This document shows, piece by piece, positions 36,197-44,671 of a stretch of 64,000 bases of DNA; the first letter of the stretch is position 1; the number at the start of each line of letters is the position of its first letter. Location of the stretch: contig PLRS01000073.1 of assembly GCA_003164035.1 (NCBI GenBank), positions 24,995 to 88,994 on the forward strand, given 5' to 3'. The translations under genes and the position numbers were made by a program. A model generated the notes under the pieces. It saw only the letters and a list, made by a program, of their open reading frames with translations. It searched no databases and was not told where the DNA came from. This stretch comes from Bryobacterales bacterium (GTDB lineage: Bacteria; Acidobacteriota; Terriglobia; Bryobacterales; Bryobacteraceae).

Positions 36197-36838
36197 ATGA
36201 AGCCGAAATATCTCGAAAGCCCGCCCAATCAACGCGACCGATGGATGGTCAGCTACGTGGATGTGCTGACCATTCTTCTGATCTTCTTCATGGTTGGAGC
36301 CGCCAGGAGTCTCGAGGTTCCGCCCGTGCGCGCCGTGGCTCCCGCTCCAAGTTCCCCGGCGCCGCCGGAACCGGACCGCGGCCGCGCCAACCTGGTTCGG
36401 GCCCAGGAACTTCTCAGAAGGCGCGGCCTGGAACCGAAGCTCGAAGCGCGGGGCCTAGTCATCAGCATGCCGCAGGTAGTTCTCTTCTCCTCCGGCGACG
36501 ACTCCGTCAGTCCCCGGGCTCTACCCACCATCGCGCGAATTGCCGATGTGCTCCGCGATATCCCCAATCGGGTGCGCCTCATCGGCCATGCCGACACGGT
36601 TCCCATCCACAATCGCCGTTTCGGCAACAACTGGGAGCTTTCGATGGCGCGCAGCCGGAAAATCCTGGCGCTGTTGGCCGGCCGCTACGCCGTTCCGGAG
36701 TCGCGTCTCTCGGTGGCAAGCTACGGTCCCTATCGCCCGGCGGCTCCCAACGACACCAGCGATGGCCGGGCATCGAACCGGCGCGTCGAGATCGTGATTC
36801 TGGATGAGACCCAGCCGGAGAATCCTCAAGTGGAGTGA
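36197..36838 (+). CDS. MotB-like OmpA-domain stator protein
   Basis: A 213-residue protein. Its single TM begins at once (RDRWMVSYVDVLTILLIFF), with the proton-binding Asp22 inside. A Pro-rich linker follows, then a peptidoglycan-binding OmpA domain (about 90-205) with FSSGDDSVSPRA, LIGHADTVPIHN and NNWELSMARSRKILALL. It pairs with the MotA-like gene. The pair could drive flagellar rotation encoded elsewhere or energise another envelope machine. Confidence 0.9.
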   Translation: MKPKYLESPPNQRDRWMVSYVDVLTILLIFFMVGAARSLEVPPVRAVAPAPSSPAPPEPDRGRANLVRAQELLRRRGLEPKLEARGLVISMPQVVLFSSGDDSVSPRALPTIARIADVLRDIPNRVRLIGHADTVPIHNRRFGNNWELSMARSRKILALLAGRYAVPESRLSVASYGPYRPAAPNDTSDGRASNRRVEIVILDETQPENPQVE

Positions 36839-36896
36839 TTCGAAGTTGGCCGGGCAGCGGGACGCGCCGCCGCGGTGATAACGTGAATGGGTCCCC

Positions 36897-37772
36897 ATGA
36901 GAGTTGCTGTCGCCCAAACCGGCTCCGTCCTATTCGACACTCCGGCCACCCTTCTCCGCGTCGAGCGTCTCGCCCGTGCTGCTTGTTCGGATGGCGCCCG
37001 CCTGGTTGTGTTTCCGGAGGCCCTCCTCGGGGGCTATCCGAAAGCGCTCGCCTTTGGGGCTACCGTGGGTAATCGCACGCCGGAAGGGCGCGAGTTGTTC
37101 CTGCGCTACGCGAAGGCTTCGATCGTCTGCCCCGGCATCGAAACCGATTTGCTGGCCGGTTGGGCCGCCGAGCTCAATCTGCACCTCGTCATCGGCGTGG
37201 TGGAGCGGTCCGGCGGCACGCTCTATTGTTCCAGCCTGCTCTTCTCCCCGGATGGCGGGCTCGTTTCCAAACATCGGAAGTTGATGCCGACCGGTAGTGA
37301 GCGTCTCCTTTGGGGGTTGGGAGACGGCTCGACCATCGAGGTCTCCCAAACCGGGATCGGCCGCATCGGCACGGCGATCTGCTGGGAAAACTATATGCCG
37401 CTGTACCGCCAGCACCTTTACCAGCAGGGCGTACAACTCTGGTGCGCGCCTACCGTGGACGCCCGGGAAATCTGGCGGGCCAGTATGCGGCACATTGCCT
37501 ACGAAGGCCGCTGCTTTGTCCTCAGCGCTTGCCAGTACCTGACCAAACAGGATTGGCCAGACGACTTGCGGGAGGCCGGCGGCACCATCGACGGCCGGAG
37601 CCTGGTGGTTTCTCCCATGGGAGAAGTCGTTGCCGGCCCTCTTTCCGGCGAGGGCCTCATCTTCGCCGATATCGACCTCGACGACATCCCTCGGGGGAAG
37701 TTCGACCTGGATGTAGCCGGCCACTATAGCCGGCCGGATGTCTTTTCCTTTCAAGTGCGCGAAAAACCGTAA
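36897..37772 (+). CDS. Nitrilase
   Basis: A 291-residue carbon-nitrogen hydrolase converting a nitrile to its carboxylic acid and ammonia. The triad is visible: Glu41 in VVFPEALLGG, Lys128 in KHRKLMPTG, and Cys162 in GTAICWENYMP. The CWENYMP context is typical of true aliphatic or aromatic nitrilases, so I prefer this over an amidase. Length is near the family minimum. It stands alone between the motAB-like pair and a convergent sensor kinase. Confidence 0.92.
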   Translation: MRVAVAQTGSVLFDTPATLLRVERLARAACSDGARLVVFPEALLGGYPKALAFGATVGNRTPEGRELFLRYAKASIVCPGIETDLLAGWAAELNLHLVIGVVERSGGTLYCSSLLFSPDGGLVSKHRKLMPTGSERLLWGLGDGSTIEVSQTGIGRIGTAICWENYMPLYRQHLYQQGVQLWCAPTVDAREIWRASMRHIAYEGRCFVLSACQYLTKQDWPDDLREAGGTIDGRSLVVSPMGEVVAGPLSGEGLIFADIDLDDIPRGKFDLDVAGHYSRPDVFSFQVREKP

Positions 37773-37801
37773 GACGCGTACCTCACCGGTCGATCGCGAA
37801 C

Positions 37802-37840
37802 ACGGCGCACGCACTCTTCTGTGCCGTCTCGAGACTCGGA
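37802..37840. repeat. Degenerate fragment of repeat family E
   Basis: CGGCGCACGCACTCTTCTGT followed by GCCGTCTCGAGACTC resembles the outer arm plus an inner arm of the element at 60791-60903. It lies between the nitrilase and the hybrid kinase 3' ends. Confidence 0.35.
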
Positions 37841-37845
37841 GTTCC

Positions 37846-40800
37846 CTAGAGCGGGCTGGCTTGCTTTTGCGGCAGCCATCGGGTCAGCGCCTCGCGCAGC
37901 TCGTTCAGATTCACGGGCTTGGTAATGTAGCCGTTCATCCCCGCTTCCTGGCACTTTTCGCGAGTCCCCGCCATGGCGTCGGCCGTGATCGCAACCACCG
38001 CAACCGGCGGCGCCGAGCCTTCGCGCCTCCGGATTTGGCGGGTGGCTTCGTAACCATCCATCTCGGGCATCTGGCAGTCCATCAGGACCAACCCGTAAGG
38101 CGCCAGCGCGCACATCTCCACAGCCTCCCGGCCGTTGGTCGCTACGTCGGCCTCCAGACCGAGACGTTCCAGCAACCGGCAGACGACTTTCTGATTGACG
38201 GGATTGTCTTCCGCCACCAGGATCCGGCTGGCACACGCGGCGAACTGCCCGCTCATCGAGCGTCTTGAATCCGCCGCCTTCGATTCGGCTCCGCGGCTGG
38301 TCAAAGGCTCTCTTCCCTGTCGCCTGGCCCAGACACCCGTCAGGGCCTCGAGCAGTTGCGACTGGCGGACCGGTTTGCTCAGACACACGTCGATGACGCC
38401 GCCCTGTATCTGGCTGATCTCCTGGTACTGCCCGATCGAGCTCAACATAATAATGGCGCAATCGCTCAGCCGCGGTTCGGCTTGAATCGTCCGCGCGATT
38501 CGAATCCCGTCGCCTTGCCCTATCGGACAGTCGAGAAGCACGAATCGATAGGGATCGCCAGCCGCTTCGGCTGCCCGCATCGATTGCAGCGCCGGCTCGT
38601 TGCCGGCTACGGTGTCGTGGCGCATTCCCCAACCGGCGAGCTGTTCTTCGAGCACGCGCCGGCGGACTTCGCTGCCGCTCACAAGCAAACCCCGCAGACC
38701 GCCAATTTGAGATGCCGGAGCCATAGTGCCATGTGCGTATACCTCGTCGAGCCGCAGCGGCAATTCAAACCAGAAAACCGATCCTTCACCCGGACGGCTA
38801 TCGACTCCGATCGATCCGCCCATGAGATTCACCAGTTCTCGGCTGATGGCCAGGCCCAGCCCCGTGCCGCCGTATTTCCGCGTCGTCGATCCGTCGACCT
38901 GGCTGAACTTCCTGAATAGCAATCCGATCTTTTCCTGGGGAATCCCTACCCCTGTGTCCCGCACGGAGATGCGCACCTGGACGATGCCGCTTTCCCGGCC
39001 CGTCTGCGCCACGGAAATCAGGACATGTCCGTGCGAGGTGAACTTGATGGCATTGCCGACAAGATTGGTCAGCACCTGCCGAATGTGCGCCGCATCTCCG
39101 ATGAATCTACGCGGCGCCCGAACCGGATAGGACAGGATCAGGTCGATCCCCTTATCCTCGGCCCTGGACGCCAGCAGATCGTCGACCGCTTCGACCGCCT
39201 CGCACAGGTCGAATGGATACGCTTCGGTCTTCACCTTGCCGGCCTCGATCTTGGAGTAATCCAATATTTCGTCGATGATGCCGAGCAGGTTTTCACCCGA
39301 CAGGCGAACCGTCTCGGCAAATTCCCGTTGCGGCGGTGTCAGTTGGGTGTCGAGCAGCAGGCCCGTCATGCCAACCACGCCGTTCATCGGAGTGCGAATC
39401 TCGTGGCTCATGTTGGCCAGAAACTCTCCCTTCGCGCGGTTCGCCTGCTCGGCCCGCTCCATGGCTTCGGTCAAATCCCTGGTCCGTTCCGCTACCGCCG
39501 CTTCGAGCGCCGCTTGAACCCTGCGTTGACGAGTCTCCCTCTGCCGCCACCACCGCCGGAATAGCCCGGCCAGCGCGAGGCACTCACCGGCCTCCCACTG
39601 CCAGGTGCGAAACCAGGGCGGACGAATTCGAAACTGCAGCACCGCGGAGCGAGTCCATACTCCCGGCTCGGCTTCGCCCTCGACCTCGAAGCGATGCAAC
39701 CCCGCCGGCAGTTCGGCGAACCGGACCTCGCGGGTTTGCGTTTGCATCCATGGGTCCGATCCGGTTCCGATTCGGTAGCGAAAGTTCACCGTCCGCCTCC
39801 GGTACTGCAGCATGGTGAATCGCAGCGTCACAGAATGCGTCGAGGAATCGAAATCCGTGCTCCGGACCGGCTGATCGTTGCGAAGCACCGAGGTGATCAG
39901 CGTCTCCGGCAGCACGGTTTTCGGCGGCACCGCCGGGGAAAACCGGGCCAGGCCGGCGCTGGTTCCTGCCCAGAAGGTGCCGTCGGCTTCCGCCAGATAC
40001 GCGTGCGCGTTGCAGTCGTTCCAGACGAAACCGTCGGAGGTATCGTAGCGTGTCCAGCGGTCGCCCTCTAGCACGGCGACGCCGCTGTCGGTGCCGATCC
40101 AGTGCCGGCCGCGTGCGTCGAAGAACTGGAAGTAGACGACGTCGCTCGGCAGTCCATCCCCGCTCGTCAAGTGCCGCAGCCGCACCTTGCCGCCGTCCAT
40201 TTCGACACGCGTGATGCCCACCGACGAAAAGTAGGCGATCCACAGCGCCCCATCCGGACCGATCGTGACGGACTGGACCGAATTGTCTTTAAGCCCATCG
40301 GCCACCGTGACCAGACGGTGCACCGATCCCTGCTGGATGTAGAGCCCCCGATTGCAGGCGACGAACAGGCCTTGCCCATTGGCTCTGACCTCGGAGATGT
40401 TCGCGCCAGCCACCGGCAGGGGCACCGGCTCGAGCTGGCTTGCGCCCGGCCGCAGCCGCATGACGCCGTGTGGCGTCGCCACCCAAATCGTGCCCTCGCC
40501 GTCGCGGTCGATCCCATTGATCGAGAATTCCGCCGTGGGCCGGGCCGGCCGGTAAACCAGCCGCCGGCCGGTCCGGGGATAATATCGTACCAGCCCCTCC
40601 GCTTCTTTTTGAAAGGTCCCCACCCACAGCGAGCCGTCGGTTTCCACCGCCAATGCATAGACCGATAAGTCGCCGACGGCGTCCACCGGCTGAAAGCGCC
40701 AGCGGCCGCTAACCTTGGAGCCCTCAAACAGCCCGCGGGTGGTGCCGATCCACAGTTCGCCGGTGGCGTCGCGTACGATGCGCCATACGGAAGGGTTCGA

Positions 40801-41772
40801 AAGCCCCTCGCCCTCGGCGAAGCTCTGCCATTGCTCGCGTCCGAGCCAGCGTGCCACTCCGTGGCCACTGTAACCGATCCAAAGCGAGCCTTCGCGGTCC
40901 TCAATGGCAGTGAGCGCTTCCGCGTGGCGTAGGCCGCTTTCCGCACCGTAATTTCGGCAATCGCCGCCGTCGCAAATCGCCAGCCCGGCGTCGTTCGGAA
41001 TCAGCATCTCCCCGCGGCGGGTGGGCACAAGTGGGGACCCGTGGGTCGACCGCAACTTGTCGAGCCTCGGCGCCTCATGAAATGGCGCTCCGGGCGCATC
41101 CCGCACCAGCACTTTTACGGCGGACCGAATCCATAGGCGCCCGGCCGTATCCTCCGCAATGCTTTGCCAGGGTCCGCCCGTCACCCCGCTGCCTCCGCTC
41201 CATTCCCGTTCACCATCCCGACCAAGCGAGCACAGCGCCAGCCCGCAACCGTACCAAACCGTTTGGTCGCGTGTCACCAGCACGCTATAGGACGGCTTGG
41301 GTGAAACCAGGCGCGGCTTCCCGCGGCCGTCAAGAGGCATCGAGCGAAGCCCCGATGGCGAAGCCACGTACAGGTTGGTGGCATCGCCGCCGATCGCTTC
41401 GCCGCTCAATAGAGCGGAGTCCTCAAAACCGGTAACCGGAACCAAGGACTCTCCGTTCCAGCGGAACAGTCCGGCGCTCGATCCCGTCCAGAGTGTGCCG
41501 TCGGCCGAACTGTAAATGGAGGTGCTGTTGGCCTTCTTGGCGGCCAAACTCGCGCCGAAGGGCCGAAAACGGTCTCCATCGTAGCGAAAAAGCCCGCCCT
41601 CGGTGCTAGCCCAAAGAAACCCTTCCCGATCCTGGTGCAAAGCGAGGACGGTGGGATTCGTCAAGCCTTGCTCGCTCCCATACATTTGGAACGACCAGTA
41701 TTGTCCCCGCGCCAGGAAAGGACACAGCCACAACAGGCCGGCGAGCCACGCAATCCGGGTTGACAACCACAT
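37846..41772 (-). CDS. Hybrid sensor kinase with propeller sensor and two receivers
   Basis: A 1308-residue protein: signal-like N-terminus, two-component-propeller repeats (about 25-640), Y_Y_Y-like region, coiled coil, HisKA with [19 protein letters not shown], HATPase ([26 protein letters not shown]), a first receiver with degenerate edges ([11 protein letters not shown]) and a normal C-terminal receiver ([14 protein letters not shown]). The TM helix expected after the propeller is reduced to about [11 protein letters not shown], too short to span a membrane. Either the N-terminal helix anchors an otherwise cytoplasmic protein or a small deletion occurred. No DNA-binding domain; output partner unknown. 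Confidence 0.9.
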   Translation of the reverse strand: MWLSTRIAWLAGLLWLCPFLARGQYWSFQMYGSEQGLTNPTVLALHQDREGFLWASTEGGLFRYDGDRFRPFGASLAAKKANSTSIYSSADGTLWTGSSAGLFRWNGESLVPVTGFEDSALLSGEAIGGDATNLYVASPSGLRSMPLDGRGKPRLVSPKPSYSVLVTRDQTVWYGCGLALCSLGRDGEREWSGGSGVTGGPWQSIAEDTAGRLWIRSAVKVLVRDAPGAPFHEAPRLDKLRSTHGSPLVPTRRGEMLIPNDAGLAICDGGDCRNYGAESGLRHAEALTAIEDREGSLWIGYSGHGVARWLGREQWQSFAEGEGLSNPSVWRIVRDATGELWIGTTRGLFEGSKVSGRWRFQPVDAVGDLSVYALAVETDGSLWVGTFQKEAEGLVRYYPRTGRRLVYRPARPTAEFSINGIDRDGEGTIWVATPHGVMRLRPGASQLEPVPLPVAGANISEVRANGQGLFVACNRGLYIQQGSVHRLVTVADGLKDNSVQSVTIGPDGALWIAYFSSVGITRVEMDGGKVRLRHLTSGDGLPSDVVYFQFFDARGRHWIGTDSGVAVLEGDRWTRYDTSDGFVWNDCNAHAYLAEADGTFWAGTSAGLARFSPAVPPKTVLPETLITSVLRNDQPVRSTDFDSSTHSVTLRFTMLQYRRRTVNFRYRIGTGSDPWMQTQTREVRFAELPAGLHRFEVEGEAEPGVWTRSAVLQFRIRPPWFRTWQWEAGECLALAGLFRRWWRQRETRQRRVQAALEAAVAERTRDLTEAMERAEQANRAKGEFLANMSHEIRTPMNGVVGMTGLLLDTQLTPPQREFAETVRLSGENLLGIIDEILDYSKIEAGKVKTEAYPFDLCEAVEAVDDLLASRAEDKGIDLILSYPVRAPRRFIGDAAHIRQVLTNLVGNAIKFTSHGHVLISVAQTGRESGIVQVRISVRDTGVGIPQEKIGLLFRKFSQVDGSTTRKYGGTGLGLAISRELVNLMGGSIGVDSRPGEGSVFWFELPLRLDEVYAHGTMAPASQIGGLRGLLVSGSEVRRRVLEEQLAGWGMRHDTVAGNEPALQSMRAAEAAGDPYRFVLLDCPIGQGDGIRIARTIQAEPRLSDCAIIMLSSIGQYQEISQIQGGVIDVCLSKPVRQSQLLEALTGVWARRQGREPLTSRGAESKAADSRRSMSGQFAACASRILVAEDNPVNQKVVCRLLERLGLEADVATNGREAVEMCALAPYGLVLMDCQMPEMDGYEATRQIRRREGSAPPVAVVAITADAMAGTREKCQEAGMNGYITKPVNLNELREALTRWLPQKQASPL

Positions 41773-41885
41773 CTACCGTGCTTATCGGCCGAAACCGGCG
41801 GCAGCTTTAGACCGCAGCTCTAATCGCATTCCCGTCCGGAGAGCGAGGTAGAATGGATCGGGCTGCGACGCCCAAGGGGAATCGT

Positions 41886-43445
41886 ATGCCTCTTCCTATC
41901 GATCGCAGAAGCCTGCTGACGGGAGCCCTGGCCGGCGGCGCCTTTGCCCACCATGCCGGCGGCGCCGCCTCGCGGCCGAACATCCTGCACATCATGACGG
42001 ACCAGCAGCAGTGGGGTACCATTGCGTCCCGGTCGGAATGCCGCACGCCGAACCTTAACCGCCTGGCGGAATCGGGCATGCTGTTCGAACGCTCCTACAC
42101 CCCCTCGGCGGTGTGTTGCCCGGCGCGGGCGATGATTCTGTCGGGCGCGTATCACTGGCACAACGGGGTGTATAACCAGGTCCATTCGACGCCGTCGGTC
42201 CATCGCGACATGAACGCCGGGGTGGTGCTGTATTCGAACCGGCTGCGGGACGCGGGGTATCGGCTGGGGTACGTGGGCAAGTGGCACGCCTCCTACGTGC
42301 GCACGCCGCTCGATTTCGGATTCCAGGAGGTAGCGGACCTGGAGGGCTGCGATCCGCGGCTCATTGAGGCGCTGGACAACAACCCGGACGGGGTCGAGCG
42401 GGTGCGCGGGCCCCTCAATTCGACGACCGTCCGCAACATGCGCTGGCCCGGTTCCGAGCCGTTTGCGATGTGGGGCTACCGCGAAGGACCGGAGGAGGCG
42501 ACGCCGGAATGGTACCGGGCCGAGTGCGCGCTGCGGATGCTGCGGCGTTTCGCGCGCGGCGGCCGGCCATGGCACCTGGAAGTGCAGTTCGTAGCACCGC
42601 ACGATCCGTATATGCCGATCAAGAAATACCTGGACCGGTACGATGCCGCAGCAATTCGCGTGCCGAAAAGTTTCGAGGACACCTTCACCGGCAAACCCGG
42701 TCTGCACCGGCGCGAATCGGAGACCTGGGGAAACATTACCGAAGACGACTACCGCGCCGGCCGCGCCCACTACTATGCCTATACCGAGCAGGTGGATGCG
42801 CAGATCGGCCGCGTGCTGGACGCCCTTAAGGAATCCGGCCAGGAAGACAACACGCTGGTGGTAGCCACCACCGACCACGGCGACATGGTGGGAGCGCACC
42901 GGATGTGGATCAAGGGGTGGATCCCGTACGAGGAGACCTACCGCGTTCCTCTGATCGCAAGCTGGCCCGGCCGCATCGCGCCAGGTACGAAAACGGACCG
43001 CCTGGTGCAAACGCACGACCTCGCCTACACCTACGTGGCCGCGGCCGGCGCCAACCCCATGCCGTACCGGGATGGCTGTGCCTTACAGCCCCTATTCGAG
43101 AACCCGCGGGCGGCAGCCTGGCCCGATCATATCTTGTGCGCTTACTACGGTGGAGAGTTTCTCTACACGCAGAGGATCGCCATCACCGATCGCTTCAAGT
43201 ACGTGTTCAACGGCTTCGACATCGACGAGTGTTACGACCTGGCGGAGGATCCCGAGGAGATGCGGAACCTGGTATCGAGCGGCGAGAGGCGGCCGTACGT
43301 GGACGATATGCGCGCCCGCCTGTACCAACTGATGAACCAGTTCGACGACCCCTACGGCGACCTGACCGGGCCCACCGCGCCGATGCGCGGCGACCGGTAT
43401 TGCGCTCCCCGTTACCTTGCCCGCGGCCAACGGCTGCGAGGCTGA
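41886..43445 (+). CDS. Type I sulfatase (Tat-exported)
   Basis: A 519-residue arylsulfatase-family enzyme that hydrolyses sulfate esters. The N-terminus has a twin-arginine-like signal (DRRSLLTGALAGGAF). The maturation motif CXPXR is CCPAR at 77-81, so Cys77 should become formylglycine; TDQQQW (Asp39) and TTDHGDMVGAHRMW supply metal and catalytic residues. No maturase gene (FGE or anSME) is adjacent. I use ATG 41886, which has AAGGGGA upstream, rather than the in-frame ATG at 41853. Possible targets are sulfated polysaccharides. Confidence 0.92.
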   Translation: MPLPIDRRSLLTGALAGGAFAHHAGGAASRPNILHIMTDQQQWGTIASRSECRTPNLNRLAESGMLFERSYTPSAVCCPARAMILSGAYHWHNGVYNQVHSTPSVHRDMNAGVVLYSNRLRDAGYRLGYVGKWHASYVRTPLDFGFQEVADLEGCDPRLIEALDNNPDGVERVRGPLNSTTVRNMRWPGSEPFAMWGYREGPEEATPEWYRAECALRMLRRFARGGRPWHLEVQFVAPHDPYMPIKKYLDRYDAAAIRVPKSFEDTFTGKPGLHRRESETWGNITEDDYRAGRAHYYAYTEQVDAQIGRVLDALKESGQEDNTLVVATTDHGDMVGAHRMWIKGWIPYEETYRVPLIASWPGRIAPGTKTDRLVQTHDLAYTYVAAAGANPMPYRDGCALQPLFENPRAAAWPDHILCAYYGGEFLYTQRIAITDRFKYVFNGFDIDECYDLAEDPEEMRNLVSSGERRPYVDDMRARLYQLMNQFDDPYGDLTGPTAPMRGDRYCAPRYLARGQRLRG

Positions 43446-43457
43446 AACAGGCCGTGC

Positions 43458-43535
43458 CGTGGCGCGGGCAGTCCTGCCGACGCTTGCCTCCGACACTGTG
43501 TTGCGGCCCGGAAGAAGTGTCGAGACGACTCCCGG
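43458..43535. repeat. Degenerate copy of repeat family E
   Basis: GTGGCGC..., then GCCGACGCTTGCC, then GTGTCGAGACGACTC occur in the same order as the corresponding blocks of the element at 60791-60903, but the long outer stem is lost. It follows the sulfatase gene. Confidence 0.4.
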
Positions 43536-43620
43536 AGCTCCTGAAGTCGCTCCGGCATTTCGAGCAGACAAGTAAAATGAGTTGAGCCCTTCGGTCCCAT
43601 TACGACCGCCGGCAGAACCT

Positions 43621-43780
43621 GTGGGGTAGACCATCGTTTTTCGTGGTTTACCCTACACCACCCACGCGAACATGCTCGCTCGTCCTCCTATTCAGCCTCT
43701 TACCAGCACGAGATTGCCGGCGACCTGAACGACACGGTGGCAGACCACCAAAAACGATGGTCTGCCCAGGTCTGCCCCAC
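43621..43780. repeat. Large inverted repeat, family A variant
   Basis: The left end GTGGGGTAGACCATCGTTTT is answered at the right end by AAAACGATGGTCTGCCCAGG and TCTGCCCCAC in reverse orientation. The interior (about 85 bp) is unrelated to the 90-bp copies, so this may be an element with inserted DNA. The surrounding gap 43446-43930 shows no gene. Confidence 0.65.
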
Positions 43781-43930
43781 GGACCGCCCCACCCTGTGCA
43801 CGGATTGAGAACTTGCGACGTCGTCCGGCGTTTTCCAGGTGTTCGCTTCGACGCCACACATCCAAGGTAGGAGCCGTATGCGTGAGCAACGCTCGTACGG
43901 ATCTGTGCGGGGGGCGGTCATGCCTGACCG

Positions 43931-44314
43931 CTATCTCATGGCGCGAAGCTGGTCGTGTTTCAGCCAATTCGCTAAAAACAGCGCCCCGATCACGAATGCC
44001 GGCAACGCAATCATCGCAATCCACAGCAGCTTGATCGAGGGCGGCGGCAACCTGCGCGGCAGGAGCATGACCACATACAGCATGCCGGCGGCCGTGTAAA
44101 TGACGGCGCCGATCCACTCCCAGCGCCATGCCACTGCCAGGGCACCGATCAGCACCAATGATGGAACCAGATGAATAGTCAACGCCAGGAGGGTATTCCA
44201 GAAGCCAAGATTCGCGCCGAAAACATCCAACGCGAACATGCCGATAAAAGTGATGAATAGGATGGATAGCAACCGCGGTGCCCAGAACAGTGTCCGCTTT
44301 GAGATATTGCTCAT
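43931..44314 (-). CDS. Small four-helix membrane protein
   Basis: A 127-residue protein with four predicted TM helices (LLSILFITFIGMFALDVFG, LLALTIHLVPSLVLIGALAV, IGAVIYTAAGMLYVVML, LLWIAMIALPAFVIGALFLA). The Pro-rich loop RRLPPPSIKLLW separates helices 3 and 4. Similar small proteins are common in Acidobacteria and Bacteroidetes, function unknown. AGGAGG precedes the ATG at 44314, so I reject a longer frame to 44362. The 357 bp between it and the next gene (44315-44671) hold its promoter and nothing else I can recognise. Confidence 0.75.
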   Translation of the reverse strand: MSNISKRTLFWAPRLLSILFITFIGMFALDVFGANLGFWNTLLALTIHLVPSLVLIGALAVAWRWEWIGAVIYTAAGMLYVVMLLPRRLPPPSIKLLWIAMIALPAFVIGALFLANWLKHDQLRAMR

Positions 44315-44671
44315 AGCTCCTCCTGCTCCCCGTAAGCAGATGGCGTTCCGGAGGGCATCCACGAAGACGCGATTTCACGCTCGGCTTGGGGGACCACCTC
44401 CAGAATACATCCGGTGGGCCCATTTCGGATATATTAACCTCATTTCGTTCGCTTGACTGCCCCGCCTCCAACCAGCAGGGCCTTCATCGCCCAGTTTCGG
44501 CTCGAAAGTTCGGCCTATCCGGGCACTGGCCCCGTACGGCGCTTTGCGAACTCGCGACCGCACCATAGCCCGAGACTGGATTGCGCGCAGGCGGGGTCGT
44601 TTGTGCCGACGGCCTTATTTTGACGCTCATGTGCGAATCCCGCGCCACCGGCCCTGCGATTAGAATGAACG

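Noticed and set aside
44363..44671. Short frames between the small membrane protein and the amidase-NamZ gene
   Set aside because: No frame has a ribosome binding site or recognisable domain; only promoter-like AT-rich patches are visible.
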